Part shown: one piece after another, positions 47,545 through 55,285 of the stretch | Numbering within the stretch: the stretch's first letter is position 1 | Layout: every line of letters begins with the position of its first letter | DNA from: Mycolicibacterium brisbanense | Lineage (GTDB): Bacteria; Actinomycetota; Actinomycetes; Mycobacteriales; Mycobacteriaceae | Assembly: GCF_001570425.1 (NCBI RefSeq) | Contig: NZ_BCSX01000054.1 | Coordinates: forward strand, 62,001 to 126,000 | Direction of reading: 5' to 3' | DNA: 64,000 bases | The notes under the pieces: model-generated | Databases searched by the model: none | The model's input: the letters and a program-made list of their open reading frames with translations, nothing else | What the model was told of the DNA's origin: nothing | Made by a program: the position numbers and the translations under genes

Positions 47545-47611
47545 AGCCCGCAACGCGGCACAGATCGACTGCGCGGCGCTTGGTGAGCACAAGCTCAATG
47601 CGGGCGGACAC
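47519..47611 (-). CDS. Leaderless poly-cysteine leader peptide
   Basis: GTG 47611 to TGA 47519-47521, 30 residues: VSARIELVLTKRRAVDLCRV, then AG and eight consecutive Cys before the stop. A TAAGCT -10 box on the minus strand (47624-47619) ends exactly 7 nt before the GTG, so the mRNA should begin at the start codon. Leaderless poly-cysteine ORFs at this locus are known in mycobacteria as cysteine-sensing attenuators of the sulfur-transfer operon. The sequence here shows all expected parts: leaderless start, Cys run at the 3' end, and pairing to the next RBS. Confidence 0.85.
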   Translation of the reverse strand: MSARIELVLTKRRAVDLCRVAGCCCCCCCC

Positions 47612-47640
47612 GAGCGACAGCTTACCCAATGACCGCTGAC

Positions 47641-48066
47641 TCAGGCCAACAGCGGTTCGAGCGCTGCGCGCAGGTCAGCAGCCTTCGGCACCCCGCTGGT
47701 GCGGTACCGCTGATGCCCTTCGGCGTCGAAGATGAACGTCGTCGGCAGCGACAGAACCGAAAGACGCCGGGCCGCCGCCGGATTCGCGTCCATGTCGATC
47801 TCCACGTGCGCCACCGCGGGCAAGTCGGCGCACACCTGGTCGACCACGCGGCGTACCCCTGCGCACGGCCCGCACCATTCTGCGCTGAAGTGCAGGATGG
47901 TCGGTCCCGTGCTGGACAGCCCGAGGTCGGAGGTGTCCAGCTGCGTGGCAGCCTCGTCGGCGCTGCGCAGCATCCCGGCGCGCCGGGTCACCAGCCGGCC
48001 GATCACGTACGCGACGCCCAGCGCGGCGATCACCACCGCGATCACGGTGATCATGGAAGTGCTCAT
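47641..48066 (-). CDS. thiX: Membrane-anchored thioredoxin-like protein ThiX
   Basis: 141 aa. An N-terminal membrane helix (MITVIAVVIAALGVAYVIGRL) is followed by a thioredoxin domain with active site FSAEWCGPCAGVRR (~66) and the cis-proline segment SLPTTFIF. Likely faces the extracytoplasmic side or is held at the inner face; orientation is not certain. ATG 48066 overlaps the lmeA stop (ATGA). The poly-Cys leader promoter lies just after its stop, so it is the last gene of the lmeA unit. Confidence 0.88.
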   Translation of the reverse strand: MSTSMITVIAVVIAALGVAYVIGRLVTRRAGMLRSADEAATQLDTSDLGLSSTGPTILHFSAEWCGPCAGVRRVVDQVCADLPAVAHVEIDMDANPAAARRLSVLSLPTTFIFDAEGHQRYRTSGVPKAADLRAALEPLLA

Positions 48067-48866
48067 GTCTGTCTGAACTCGCTGAGCTCGACGGTTACTC
48101 CCTCGGCGATGCCCTCGATGATGATGTCCGAGCCCCGGGCACCCTCACTGGTCGGCGCGATGCCGAAGGGCAGCCTCTGCCCGGTGATGGTGCTGCTGAA
48201 CTCTGCGAGCACCGCGGCGGTCTTGTCCTCGGGAACCGGCTGGTCGGCGGTGCCTGCGCCGGTGAGCACGCCGGTGGCGGTCATTACCAGCGTGCTGTGG
48301 TCTTCGCCGGTGATGGACAGATCCACGGTGACGCTGACGCGCTTGTCGATGCCCGCGGCGCGCGGGGTGCCGGTGAAGACCAGGCCCTGGTTGCTGGATA
48401 TGCCCGATTCGGTGGTTCCGCCGGTGGGGTCGTTGGTCTCCCGGGACGGGGCCTCGACCAGCAGGTCGTCGATCCCCATGAACCGTCCGACGTGGGTGGA
48501 GTCGATGATGATGCGGCTCTCCAGCTTGCCGATGTGCATGGGCGCGTTCGGCCGGATGAGCCACGAAGCCTCGGTCAGGTTGATGTGGTGCATGGTGGCT
48601 TCCAGCGACGCCTTGCCGACCACGGGGTGGTCCACACCGATCGCCCGCAGCTCCACCTCGTTGTACTGGTGCCGGCGGGCCTGGGTGATGAACGGGAATC
48701 CGAGGATCGCGGCGGTGGGGTCCCAGTTCAGGGCCGCGACCGTGCGCAGCGTCCGGGCCAGCCGGTATTCGGCGTAGATGGCGGCGCCGAAGTCGACGCC
48801 GACGGCCGCCACGACGAGTGCGAGCACGGTCGCGACGAAGCCGATCACCAGTTTCCGCACCGGCAC
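48063..48866 (-). CDS. lmeA: DUF2993 envelope protein LmeA (Rv0817c-like)
   Basis: 267 aa from GTG 48866 (VPVRKLVIGFVATVLALVVAA, signal or anchor); other in-frame GTGs and a far ATG at 48971 leave the exact start open. The mature part is a DUF2993 domain, a tubular lipid-binding fold, with LNWDPTAAILGFPFITQARRHQYNEVELRAIGV. The mycobacterial member LmeA acts in the periplasm in lipomannan elongation. It is divergent from glnR and coupled to thiX. Confidence 0.83.
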   Translation of the reverse strand: MPVRKLVIGFVATVLALVVAAVGVDFGAAIYAEYRLARTLRTVAALNWDPTAAILGFPFITQARRHQYNEVELRAIGVDHPVVGKASLEATMHHINLTEASWLIRPNAPMHIGKLESRIIIDSTHVGRFMGIDDLLVEAPSRETNDPTGGTTESGISSNQGLVFTGTPRAAGIDKRVSVTVDLSITGEDHSTLVMTATGVLTGAGTADQPVPEDKTAAVLAEFSSTITGQRLPFGIAPTSEGARGSDIIIEGIAEGVTVELSEFRQT

Positions 48867-49019
48867 ATTGTTGCCCACGTCCGAGCGGACGCTTCTCGCG
48901 GCGCGGCCGAACCGCAGGTAAGGCGTTATCGTTAGAAGACAAATGGCCGGTAACGGCCACGTGTCAGCCATGAATCCGGGTAAACACCTCCGACATCGGC
49001 GTCTGGGGGGGTTTCCAAT

Positions 49020-49826
49020 GTGATTCCCGGTGCGCCGGAGGACCTGTTGGATCTGCTGCTACTCACCCTCGACCCGCATCCAGAGTCTGTCCTGCCCTCC
49101 CTGTCGTTGCTGGCACATAGCGTGCGGACAGCGCCGACCGAGGTGTCGTCCCTGTTGGAGGCGGGCAACGCCGACGTGGCGATCGTCGATGCGCGGGTGG
49201 ATCTGGCCGCCGCTCGTGGCTTGTGTCGGTTGTTGGGCACGACCGGGACATCGGTGCCGGTGGTCGCGGTGCTCAACGAAGGCGGACTCGTCGCCGTCAC
49301 CCACGAATGGGGACTGGACGAGATTCTGTTGCCGGGCACCGGCCCCGCCGAGATCGACGCGCGGCTGCGGCTGCTGGTGGGGCGCCGCGGCGGCGCGGCC
49401 AGCCAGGAGAACGTCGGCAAGATCTCGCTCGGTGAGCTCGTCATCGACGAGGGCACCTACACCGCGCGGCTGCGCGGCCGTCCGCTCGACCTCACGTACA
49501 AGGAGTTCGAGCTGCTGAAGTACCTGGCACAGCACGCCGGCCGGGTGTTCACGCGTGCCCAGCTGCTGCAGGAGGTGTGGGGATACGACTTCTTCGGCGG
49601 CACCCGCACCGTCGACGTGCATGTGCGTCGCCTGCGCGCCAAGCTGGGGCCGGAGTACGAATCGCTGATCGGCACGGTGCGCAACGTGGGCTACAAGGCG
49701 GTCCGCCCGTCCCGTGGCCGCGGCCCGGCCGTGGGACACCCGGCCGACGACAGTGACGATGATGACGACGACTACTCGCCTCCGGTCGCCAACGGCCCGC
49801 TGGCCGATCGGCTGCCCAGCCAGTGA
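49020..49826 (+). CDS. glnR: OmpR-type nitrogen regulator GlnR
   Basis: 268 aa from GTG 49020. The receiver-like domain (1-~115) contains DVAIVDARVDLAAARGLCRLL with the conserved but orphan-type Asp. The C-terminal winged helix has LGELVIDEGTYTARLRGRPLDLTYKEFELLKYLAQ and GTRTVDVHVRRLRAKLG. The tail is acidic (SDDDDDDYS). Matches Rv0818, which activates ammonium-assimilation genes when nitrogen is scarce and has no cognate kinase known. The stop overlaps the mshD start. Confidence 0.94.
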   Translation: MIPGAPEDLLDLLLLTLDPHPESVLPSLSLLAHSVRTAPTEVSSLLEAGNADVAIVDARVDLAAARGLCRLLGTTGTSVPVVAVLNEGGLVAVTHEWGLDEILLPGTGPAEIDARLRLLVGRRGGAASQENVGKISLGELVIDEGTYTARLRGRPLDLTYKEFELLKYLAQHAGRVFTRAQLLQEVWGYDFFGGTRTVDVHVRRLRAKLGPEYESLIGTVRNVGYKAVRPSRGRGPAVGHPADDSDDDDDDYSPPVANGPLADRLPSQ

Positions 49827-50788
49827 CCGAGACCAGCTGGCGCACGTCGTTGTCCGACGGCGACCAACAGCAGATCCGTGCGCTCATCTCAGCGGCGACC
49901 GAGCACGACGGGATCGCGCCGGTCGGTGACCAGGTTCTGCGCGAGCTCGGCCGGGACCGGACCAGGCACCTCGTGGCCACCGACGGCGACCACGTGATCG
50001 GCTACCTCAACCTCGCCCCGGCCGACGGGGACGACCCGGCGATGGCCGAGCTGGTGGTGCACCCGCATGCCAGGCGGCACGGGACGGGGTCGGAGCTGGC
50101 TCGCGCGGGACTCGCCGCGGGCGGGCCCGGCGCCAGGATCTGGGCGCACGGCAACCTCGAGCCTGCCCAGGGGCTCGCGTCGAAGCTGGGGCTCGTCATC
50201 GTCCGGGAACTGCTGCAGATGCGTCGTCCGCTGGCCGATCTGCCTCCGCAGCGGGACGCAGAAGGTGTGACGATCAGGACGTATCAGGGGCCGCAGGACG
50301 ACGCCGAATTGCTGCGGGTCAACAACGCGGCCTTTTCCTGGCACCCCGAGCAGGGTGGCTGGACCGAGCGCGAGATCGCCGAACGACGCGACGAGCCGTG
50401 GTTCGACCCGGAGGGTCTGTTCCTGGCGTTCGGGGCCCGCACGCGAGGAGGACCGGAATCACCCCGCACGCGAGGAGGACCGGACTCATCCCAACGGCTG
50501 CTGGGTTTCCACTGGACGAAGATCCACGCCGGTGGCCTGCCGGACGGCTCCGGTCTCGGCGAGGTGTATGTGGTGGGCGTCGATCCGTCGGCGCAGGGCC
50601 GCGGACTGGGTTCGGTGTTGACGTTGACGGGGCTGCACCACCTCGCAACGGCGCTGTCAGGGACTTCACAGCCTGTGGTCATGCTTTACGTCGAGGCTAA
50701 TAACTCGGCGGCGGTGAACACTTACCGAAAACTCGGTTTCGAGGTGGCTGTTGTCGATGCGGCCTATGGGGCCTCGCAACGCGACTAG
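49823..50788 (+). CDS. mshD: Mycothiol synthase
   Basis: 321 aa from GTG 49823, overlapping the glnR stop. Two GNAT acetyltransferase domains; the second acetylates the cysteine amine of Cys-GlcN-Ins to complete mycothiol. VHPHARRHGTGSELA (first) and VYVVGVDPSAQGRGLGSVLT (second) are the acetyl-CoA loops, and VMLYVEANNSAAVNTYRKLGFEV is the typical end. A 9-residue tandem repeat, RTRGGPESP then RTRGGPDSS (DNA units 50436-50457 and 50463-50484), interrupts the C-terminal domain just before LLGFHWTK. Confidence 0.94.
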   Translation: MTETSWRTSLSDGDQQQIRALISAATEHDGIAPVGDQVLRELGRDRTRHLVATDGDHVIGYLNLAPADGDDPAMAELVVHPHARRHGTGSELARAGLAAGGPGARIWAHGNLEPAQGLASKLGLVIVRELLQMRRPLADLPPQRDAEGVTIRTYQGPQDDAELLRVNNAAFSWHPEQGGWTEREIAERRDEPWFDPEGLFLAFGARTRGGPESPRTRGGPDSSQRLLGFHWTKIHAGGLPDGSGLGEVYVVGVDPSAQGRGLGSVLTLTGLHHLATALSGTSQPVVMLYVEANNSAAVNTYRKLGFEVAVVDAAYGASQRD

Positions 50789-50807
50789 CAGTGAACACGC
50801 CGAACCT

Positions 50808-50825
50808 GTTCACCATCCGTTCATA
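50808..50825 (+). promoter_or_regulatory. PHO-box-like direct repeat before pstS
   Basis: GTTCACC (50808-50814) and GTTCATA (50819-50825) are direct repeats with an 11-bp period, the arrangement of phosphate-regulon boxes bound by actinobacterial PhoP/RegX3-type regulators. It lies 75 bp before the pstS start. The site is intact although the operon behind it is broken in pstA. Confidence 0.6.
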
Positions 50826-50900
50826 TTCCATCACCGCACCGTCCACTGCGGCCGCATACGTTGCCGGGGAGTCTGACGCCGTCAAACGAAAGTGGGATAA

Positions 50901-52040
50901 GTGAAGCTCAACAGCATTGGTAAGAGGGTCGGCACTCCGCTGGGAGTGTTCTTGTCCGCGACGGCCGTCGCCGCGCTGACGCTGACCGCGTGCGGCAGCG
51001 ACAACAACAGCGGCACCAAGTCGTCCTCGGCTGCCTCGGGCAGCGCTTCGGCGTCCGCAGAGTGCGGTGGCAAGAATGCGCTGACCGCCGAAGGCTCGAC
51101 GGCCCAGCAGAACGCCATCGCGCTGTTCAACCAGGCTTGGGGGCAGGCGTGCCCGGGCAAGAACCTGTCGTACAACCCGACCGGTTCGGGCGCGGGGCGT
51201 GAGCAGTTCATCGCCAAGCAGGTTGACTTCGCGGGCTCCGATTCGGCGCTGAGCGGCGATCAGGTCAAGGCCGCCGCCGACCGCTGCGGCGGAAACCCGG
51301 CGTGGAACCTGCCGCTGGTGTTCGGTCCGGTCGCGCTGGCCTACAACCTCGAGGGCGTCGACAAGCTCGTCGTCAACGGTGACGTGCTGGCCAAGATCTT
51401 CCAGGGCCAGATCAAGAAGTGGAACGACCCGGCCATCGCGGCGCTCAACGCGGGCACCAACCTGCCGGATGCCGACATCAAGCCGATCTACCGTTCGGAC
51501 TCCTCGGGCACCACCGACAACTTCCAGAAGTACCTGGCCGCCGCCGCACCGCAGGCGTGGACCAAGGGTGCGGGCAGCGAGTTCCAGGGCGGCGCCGGCG
51601 AGGGCGCGCAGAAGTCCTCGGGCGTGGTGCAGGCCGTGCAGAACACCCCCGGTGCCATCGGCTACGTGGAGAAGGGCTTCGCCGACAAGGCCAAGCTGAA
51701 CGCCGCGCAGATCGACAGCGGCGCGGGCGCGGTCGCGCTGACCAACGACTCGGCGGCCAAGGCGATCGACGCCGCCAAGTTCGCCGCCGAGGGCAACGAC
51801 CTCAAGCTCGACCTGAATTCGCTCTACGGCTCGAAGGAAGCCGGGGTGTACCCGCTGGTGCTGGCGACCTACAACATCGTCTGCTCCAAGGGCTACGACG
51901 CCGACACCTCCGCAGCGGTCAAGTCGTTCCTGACAGTGGCCGCCAACCAGGGCCAGTCGGGCCTCGGCGACGCCGGCTACGTTCCGCTTCCGGACGCGTT
52001 CAAGCAGCGCCTGCTTACTTCGGTCAACGCGATCGCCTAG
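50901..52040 (+). CDS. pstS: Phosphate-binding lipoprotein PstS
   Basis: 379 aa from GTG 50901. Lipoprotein signal with LTLTACGSDNN (Cys ~32) and a Ser/Ala linker. The binding domain follows: LTAEGSTAQQNAI (phosphate loop), NPTGSGAGREQF, FAGSDSALSGDQ, and IYRSDSSGTTDNFQKYL. It captures phosphate (and less well arsenate) outside the membrane and passes it to PstC/PstA. First gene of the operon, with pstC 43 nt downstream. Confidence 0.96.
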   Translation: MKLNSIGKRVGTPLGVFLSATAVAALTLTACGSDNNSGTKSSSAASGSASASAECGGKNALTAEGSTAQQNAIALFNQAWGQACPGKNLSYNPTGSGAGREQFIAKQVDFAGSDSALSGDQVKAAADRCGGNPAWNLPLVFGPVALAYNLEGVDKLVVNGDVLAKIFQGQIKKWNDPAIAALNAGTNLPDADIKPIYRSDSSGTTDNFQKYLAAAAPQAWTKGAGSEFQGGAGEGAQKSSGVVQAVQNTPGAIGYVEKGFADKAKLNAAQIDSGAGAVALTNDSAAKAIDAAKFAAEGNDLKLDLNSLYGSKEAGVYPLVLATYNIVCSKGYDADTSAAVKSFLTVAANQGQSGLGDAGYVPLPDAFKQRLLTSVNAIA

Positions 52041-52083
52041 TTCGCGACCGCAATTATTCTGGTGAGGATGGTTTTTCGATCGC

Positions 52084-53142
52084 ATGACCGACAGGGGCCC
52101 AGACGGGACAACCGTGACAACACCTGATCCTGCCGACTCGGGGTCGGGCGAGGCCATAGCCGCGCCCACCCCGGCGCCGGAACCCATCTCCACCGATCCG
52201 TCGCGCGGGGCGGCGAAAGTACGGCTGGGCGACCGCATTTTCCGCGGCCTGGCCGAAGGCTCGGGCATCCTGATCGTCGCGCTCATCGCGGCGATCGGGG
52301 TGTTCCTGCTCTGGCGGGCCATCCCGGCGCTGGCCCGCAACCAAGAGAACTTCTTTCTGTACGGCGGTAACTGGGTCACCACCAACACGTCGGCGATGCA
52401 CTTCGGCATCCTCGACCTGCTGCAGGTGACCGTGTTCGTGTCGGTGTTCTCCCTCGTGCTGGCGATGCCCGTCGCGCTGGGCATCGCGATCTTCCTGACC
52501 CAGTACGCCCCCAAGCGGCTGTCCAGCCCGCTGGCGTACATGGTCGACCTGCTCGCCGCGGTGCCGTCGATCGTCTATGGCGTGTGGGGTCTGTACGTCC
52601 TGGCGCCGGTACTCAGGCCACTGGCGGTGTGGCTCAACCACAACCTGGGCTGGCTGTTCCTGTTCAAGACAGGCAATGTGTCGCTGGCCGGCGGCGGCAC
52701 CATTTTCACTGCGGGCATCGTGCTGGCGGTGATGATCCTGCCGATCATCACCGCGGTGACGCGTGAAGTGTTCGTCCAGACTCCCCGCGGGCAGATCGAG
52801 GCCGCATTGGCCCTCGGCGCGACCCGCTGGGAGGTGGTACGCACCACCGTGCTGCCGTTCGGGATGTCGGGTTACATCAGCGGTGCGATGCTCGGCCTGG
52901 GGCGCGCGCTCGGCGAAACCATCGCCCTGCTGATCATCCTGCGCGGCACCCAGACGGCGTTCGGCTGGTCGCTGTTCGACGGTGGCTACACCTTCGCCAG
53001 CAAGATCGCCGCCACCGCAAGCGAATTCAACGACCAGTACAAGGCGGGCGCCTACATTGCGGCCGGGTTGGTGCTGTTCATCCTCACGTTCGTGGTCAAC
53101 TCACTGGCCCGCGCCGTCGTCGCCGGAAAGGGCCGCTCATGA
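52084..53142 (+). CDS. pstC: Phosphate ABC transporter permease PstC
   Basis: 352 aa from ATG 52084 (a GTG at 52114 is an alternative). A long Pro/Ala N-terminal tail precedes six membrane helices. The cytoplasmic EAA loop is VFVQTPRGQIEAALALGATRWEVVRTTVLPFGMSG, which docks to the ATPase. LGRALGETIALLIILRG is the conserved late helix. It pairs with PstA. The stop overlaps the pstA ATG. Confidence 0.95.
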   Translation: MTDRGPDGTTVTTPDPADSGSGEAIAAPTPAPEPISTDPSRGAAKVRLGDRIFRGLAEGSGILIVALIAAIGVFLLWRAIPALARNQENFFLYGGNWVTTNTSAMHFGILDLLQVTVFVSVFSLVLAMPVALGIAIFLTQYAPKRLSSPLAYMVDLLAAVPSIVYGVWGLYVLAPVLRPLAVWLNHNLGWLFLFKTGNVSLAGGGTIFTAGIVLAVMILPIITAVTREVFVQTPRGQIEAALALGATRWEVVRTTVLPFGMSGYISGAMLGLGRALGETIALLIILRGTQTAFGWSLFDGGYTFASKIAATASEFNDQYKAGAYIAAGLVLFILTFVVNSLARAVVAGKGRS

Positions 53143-53780
53143 GCGCTCCGACACTCGACCAGCCCGTCAAGGCGCCGACGTTCCAGGGCGTCAGCGCTCG
53201 TCGCAAGCTGACCAACCACCTTGCCACCGGGCTTGTTTCGCTGTCCATGCTGATCGCGCTCGTGCCGCTGCTGTGGGTGCTGTGGTCGGCGATCGCCAAG
53301 GGGTGGAGCGCGCTGACCTCCCCGGTGTGGTTCACCAATTCTCAGTCGGGCATGACGGCGTTCGCCCCGGGCGGCGGCGTGTACCACGCGCTCATCGGCA
53401 CGCTGTTGCAGGGCGTCGTGTGTTCGGTCATCTCGATCCCGATCGGCGTCATGGTCGCGGTGTACCTCGTCGAATACGGCGGCGGCACCCGGCTGGGCAA
53501 GCTCACCACCTTCATGGTCGACATCCTCACCGGTGTGCCCTCGATCGTGGCGGCGCTGTTCATCTACGCCCTGTGGGTCGCCACCCTCGGCTTCGGCCGG
53601 TCCGGCTTCGCGGTGTCACTGTCCTTGGTGCTGTTGATGATTCCGGTCATCGTGCGTGCCACCGAGGAGATGCTGCGGATCGTCCCGATGGATCTGCGTG
53701 AGGCCAGTTACGCGCTGGGCGTGCCGAAGTGGAAGACCATCCTGCGCATCGTGATCCCGACGGCGCGCGGCATTCTATAG
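53139..53780 (+). pseudogene. pstA: Phosphate permease pstA, truncated by element insertion
   Basis: 213 codons of an expected ~300. Normal from ATG 53139 through the first helices, VDILTGVPSIVAALFIYALW, and the EAA loop DLREASYALGVPKWKTILRIVIPTA. It then breaks off after ARGI with a non-homologous LEU-stop. The usual continuation (GI.TG... and the ETAPLL helix) is missing. The last membrane helices are lost, so the permease should be inactive unless a replacement 3' end is supplied elsewhere. The break coincides with the left end of the recombinase-bearing element, near 53774. Confidence 0.9.
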
Positions 53781-53833
53781 CCGACTGAACTGTTGTGATT
53801 GACTGATCGGGTCCATTGAGAATGGAGCCGATC

Positions 53834-55285
53834 ATGAGTGATGCGCGATGGCAGGTTCATCGATACAGATTTGATCTGCCAGTCGGTGACTTGTCGTTGG
53901 TGCTGGCGGATAGATCAGAGTCGCTGTCGGAGTTGATCAAAGCCCTCGGGGGTCGTGATGGACAACGGTTCTTGTTGGGTCCGAATGGATTTCCAGATAC
54001 TCGGGTGAACGACTTCCTCGGTTCAGCTCGGATGCGGAATCTGGCGGAAACAAGCAACCGCGACTATGCCGGCTGTTTGGCATTGTGGCTGAACTTCCTG
54101 GAAACCCGCGGGCAGGAGTGGTTTACAGCCTCTGTCGACGATGTCGAGGAGTTTCAGTTCTGGCGTCTGACAGACCCGACCAATCCGGAAAGAGTTGGTA
54201 CGTCGACTTTTTCCAAGGACATCGCCGCCTGTAAGAAGTTCTATCGATGGGCCTCGTCCCGCTACCCGGAGGTGGCCGATATTTTCGCCGAAGTGGGTTC
54301 ACCCCGGGCGAAGCGCACAGCGGGCGTCAAGTGGCTAGATCCCGCCGCGATCGCGAGGTGGCGCGACGTGGGCCTGCGTGGTCGAACCCTGGACGGCGGA
54401 CCAGACAAATCGTGGCGAGGACGAAATGAACAGCGAGACAGCGCGTTTGTGGATGGTCTGTATGGGACAGGACTGCGGCTGACCGAGTGGGGCTCGGTGG
54501 TGTTGCCGGAGTTGCCGACGCTGGAGCTGGGAAGGTCGTTCTATACGTGCCGGTTGGCCGACAAATGCGCCAAGGGTGGGTACGGACATCCCTATTGGAT
54601 GCCCGTTGATGTGTTGCGCGCGGTCCGTGCCTACATAGAAGGCCCTCGTGCGCGTGCTGTTCGTGACGCGCAGGCCGAGCATCGGTATGACGCCGTCGCA
54701 GCGCGCCAGATCGCACAACCGGCTAAACGTGGGGGCCACGTGATCCTCATTGCGGACGACGGCCAGGAGGTTCAGCGACCATGGAACCTCATTGATCCAG
54801 AACAGCGGCGAAGACTGTTCATGCGCACCGGTAGCGATCTGGAACCCTTGGCCCTGTGGCTAAATGAGGATGGGCTGCCCCGAGATCCCCATGGATGGCA
54901 CCACACGTTTGATAACGCCAATCGGCGGATCGCCGCGCTTGGGTTGCCCAACTTCAGGTGCACACCGCATATGCACCGGCACTCATTTGCTCTGAAATGG
55001 TTCTCGATCGGCAAGCTGGTGTACGCAGCCCGGCTGAGCTCCCTCGAGGAGGACGGCACAAACGACTTCCGTACCCAATTCGGAGACACCTGGCATTTCG
55101 TTCAAACCATGCTCGGCCACGCCCGCGTCGAGACGACGAAAAACGTCTACTTGGAACCTTTCCGGAATCTTGACGTCGAGATTCTGCTGGCCCACGCCGA
55201 CGGCTTTCCGGTGAAGGAGTTCCTCAGCCAGGCATTCCGCCTGCACCCCAATGTCGCCAGCGACCCGGTTGGAACCAGCTGGTGA
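53834..55285 (+). CDS. Tyrosine recombinase 1 of the element
   Basis: 483 aa from ATG 53834, preceded by GGAG at good spacing (ATG 53822 is an alternative). The N-terminal core-binding region contains RDYAGCLALWLNFLETRG. The catalytic domain has Arg in YGTGLRLTEWGSV (~215), the His-x-x-Arg box in CTPHMHRHSFALKW (~383), and the final MLGHARVETTKNVYLEP with His and the nucleophile Tyr (~435). All tyrosine recombinase residues appear present, so it is probably active in cutting and joining DNA. The stop overlaps the next GTG. Corresponds in position to TnpA of Tn554-type elements, though longer. Confidence 0.85.
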   Translation: MSDARWQVHRYRFDLPVGDLSLVLADRSESLSELIKALGGRDGQRFLLGPNGFPDTRVNDFLGSARMRNLAETSNRDYAGCLALWLNFLETRGQEWFTASVDDVEEFQFWRLTDPTNPERVGTSTFSKDIAACKKFYRWASSRYPEVADIFAEVGSPRAKRTAGVKWLDPAAIARWRDVGLRGRTLDGGPDKSWRGRNEQRDSAFVDGLYGTGLRLTEWGSVVLPELPTLELGRSFYTCRLADKCAKGGYGHPYWMPVDVLRAVRAYIEGPRARAVRDAQAEHRYDAVAARQIAQPAKRGGHVILIADDGQEVQRPWNLIDPEQRRRLFMRTGSDLEPLALWLNEDGLPRDPHGWHHTFDNANRRIAALGLPNFRCTPHMHRHSFALKWFSIGKLVYAARLSSLEEDGTNDFRTQFGDTWHFVQTMLGHARVETTKNVYLEPFRNLDVEILLAHADGFPVKEFLSQAFRLHPNVASDPVGTSW

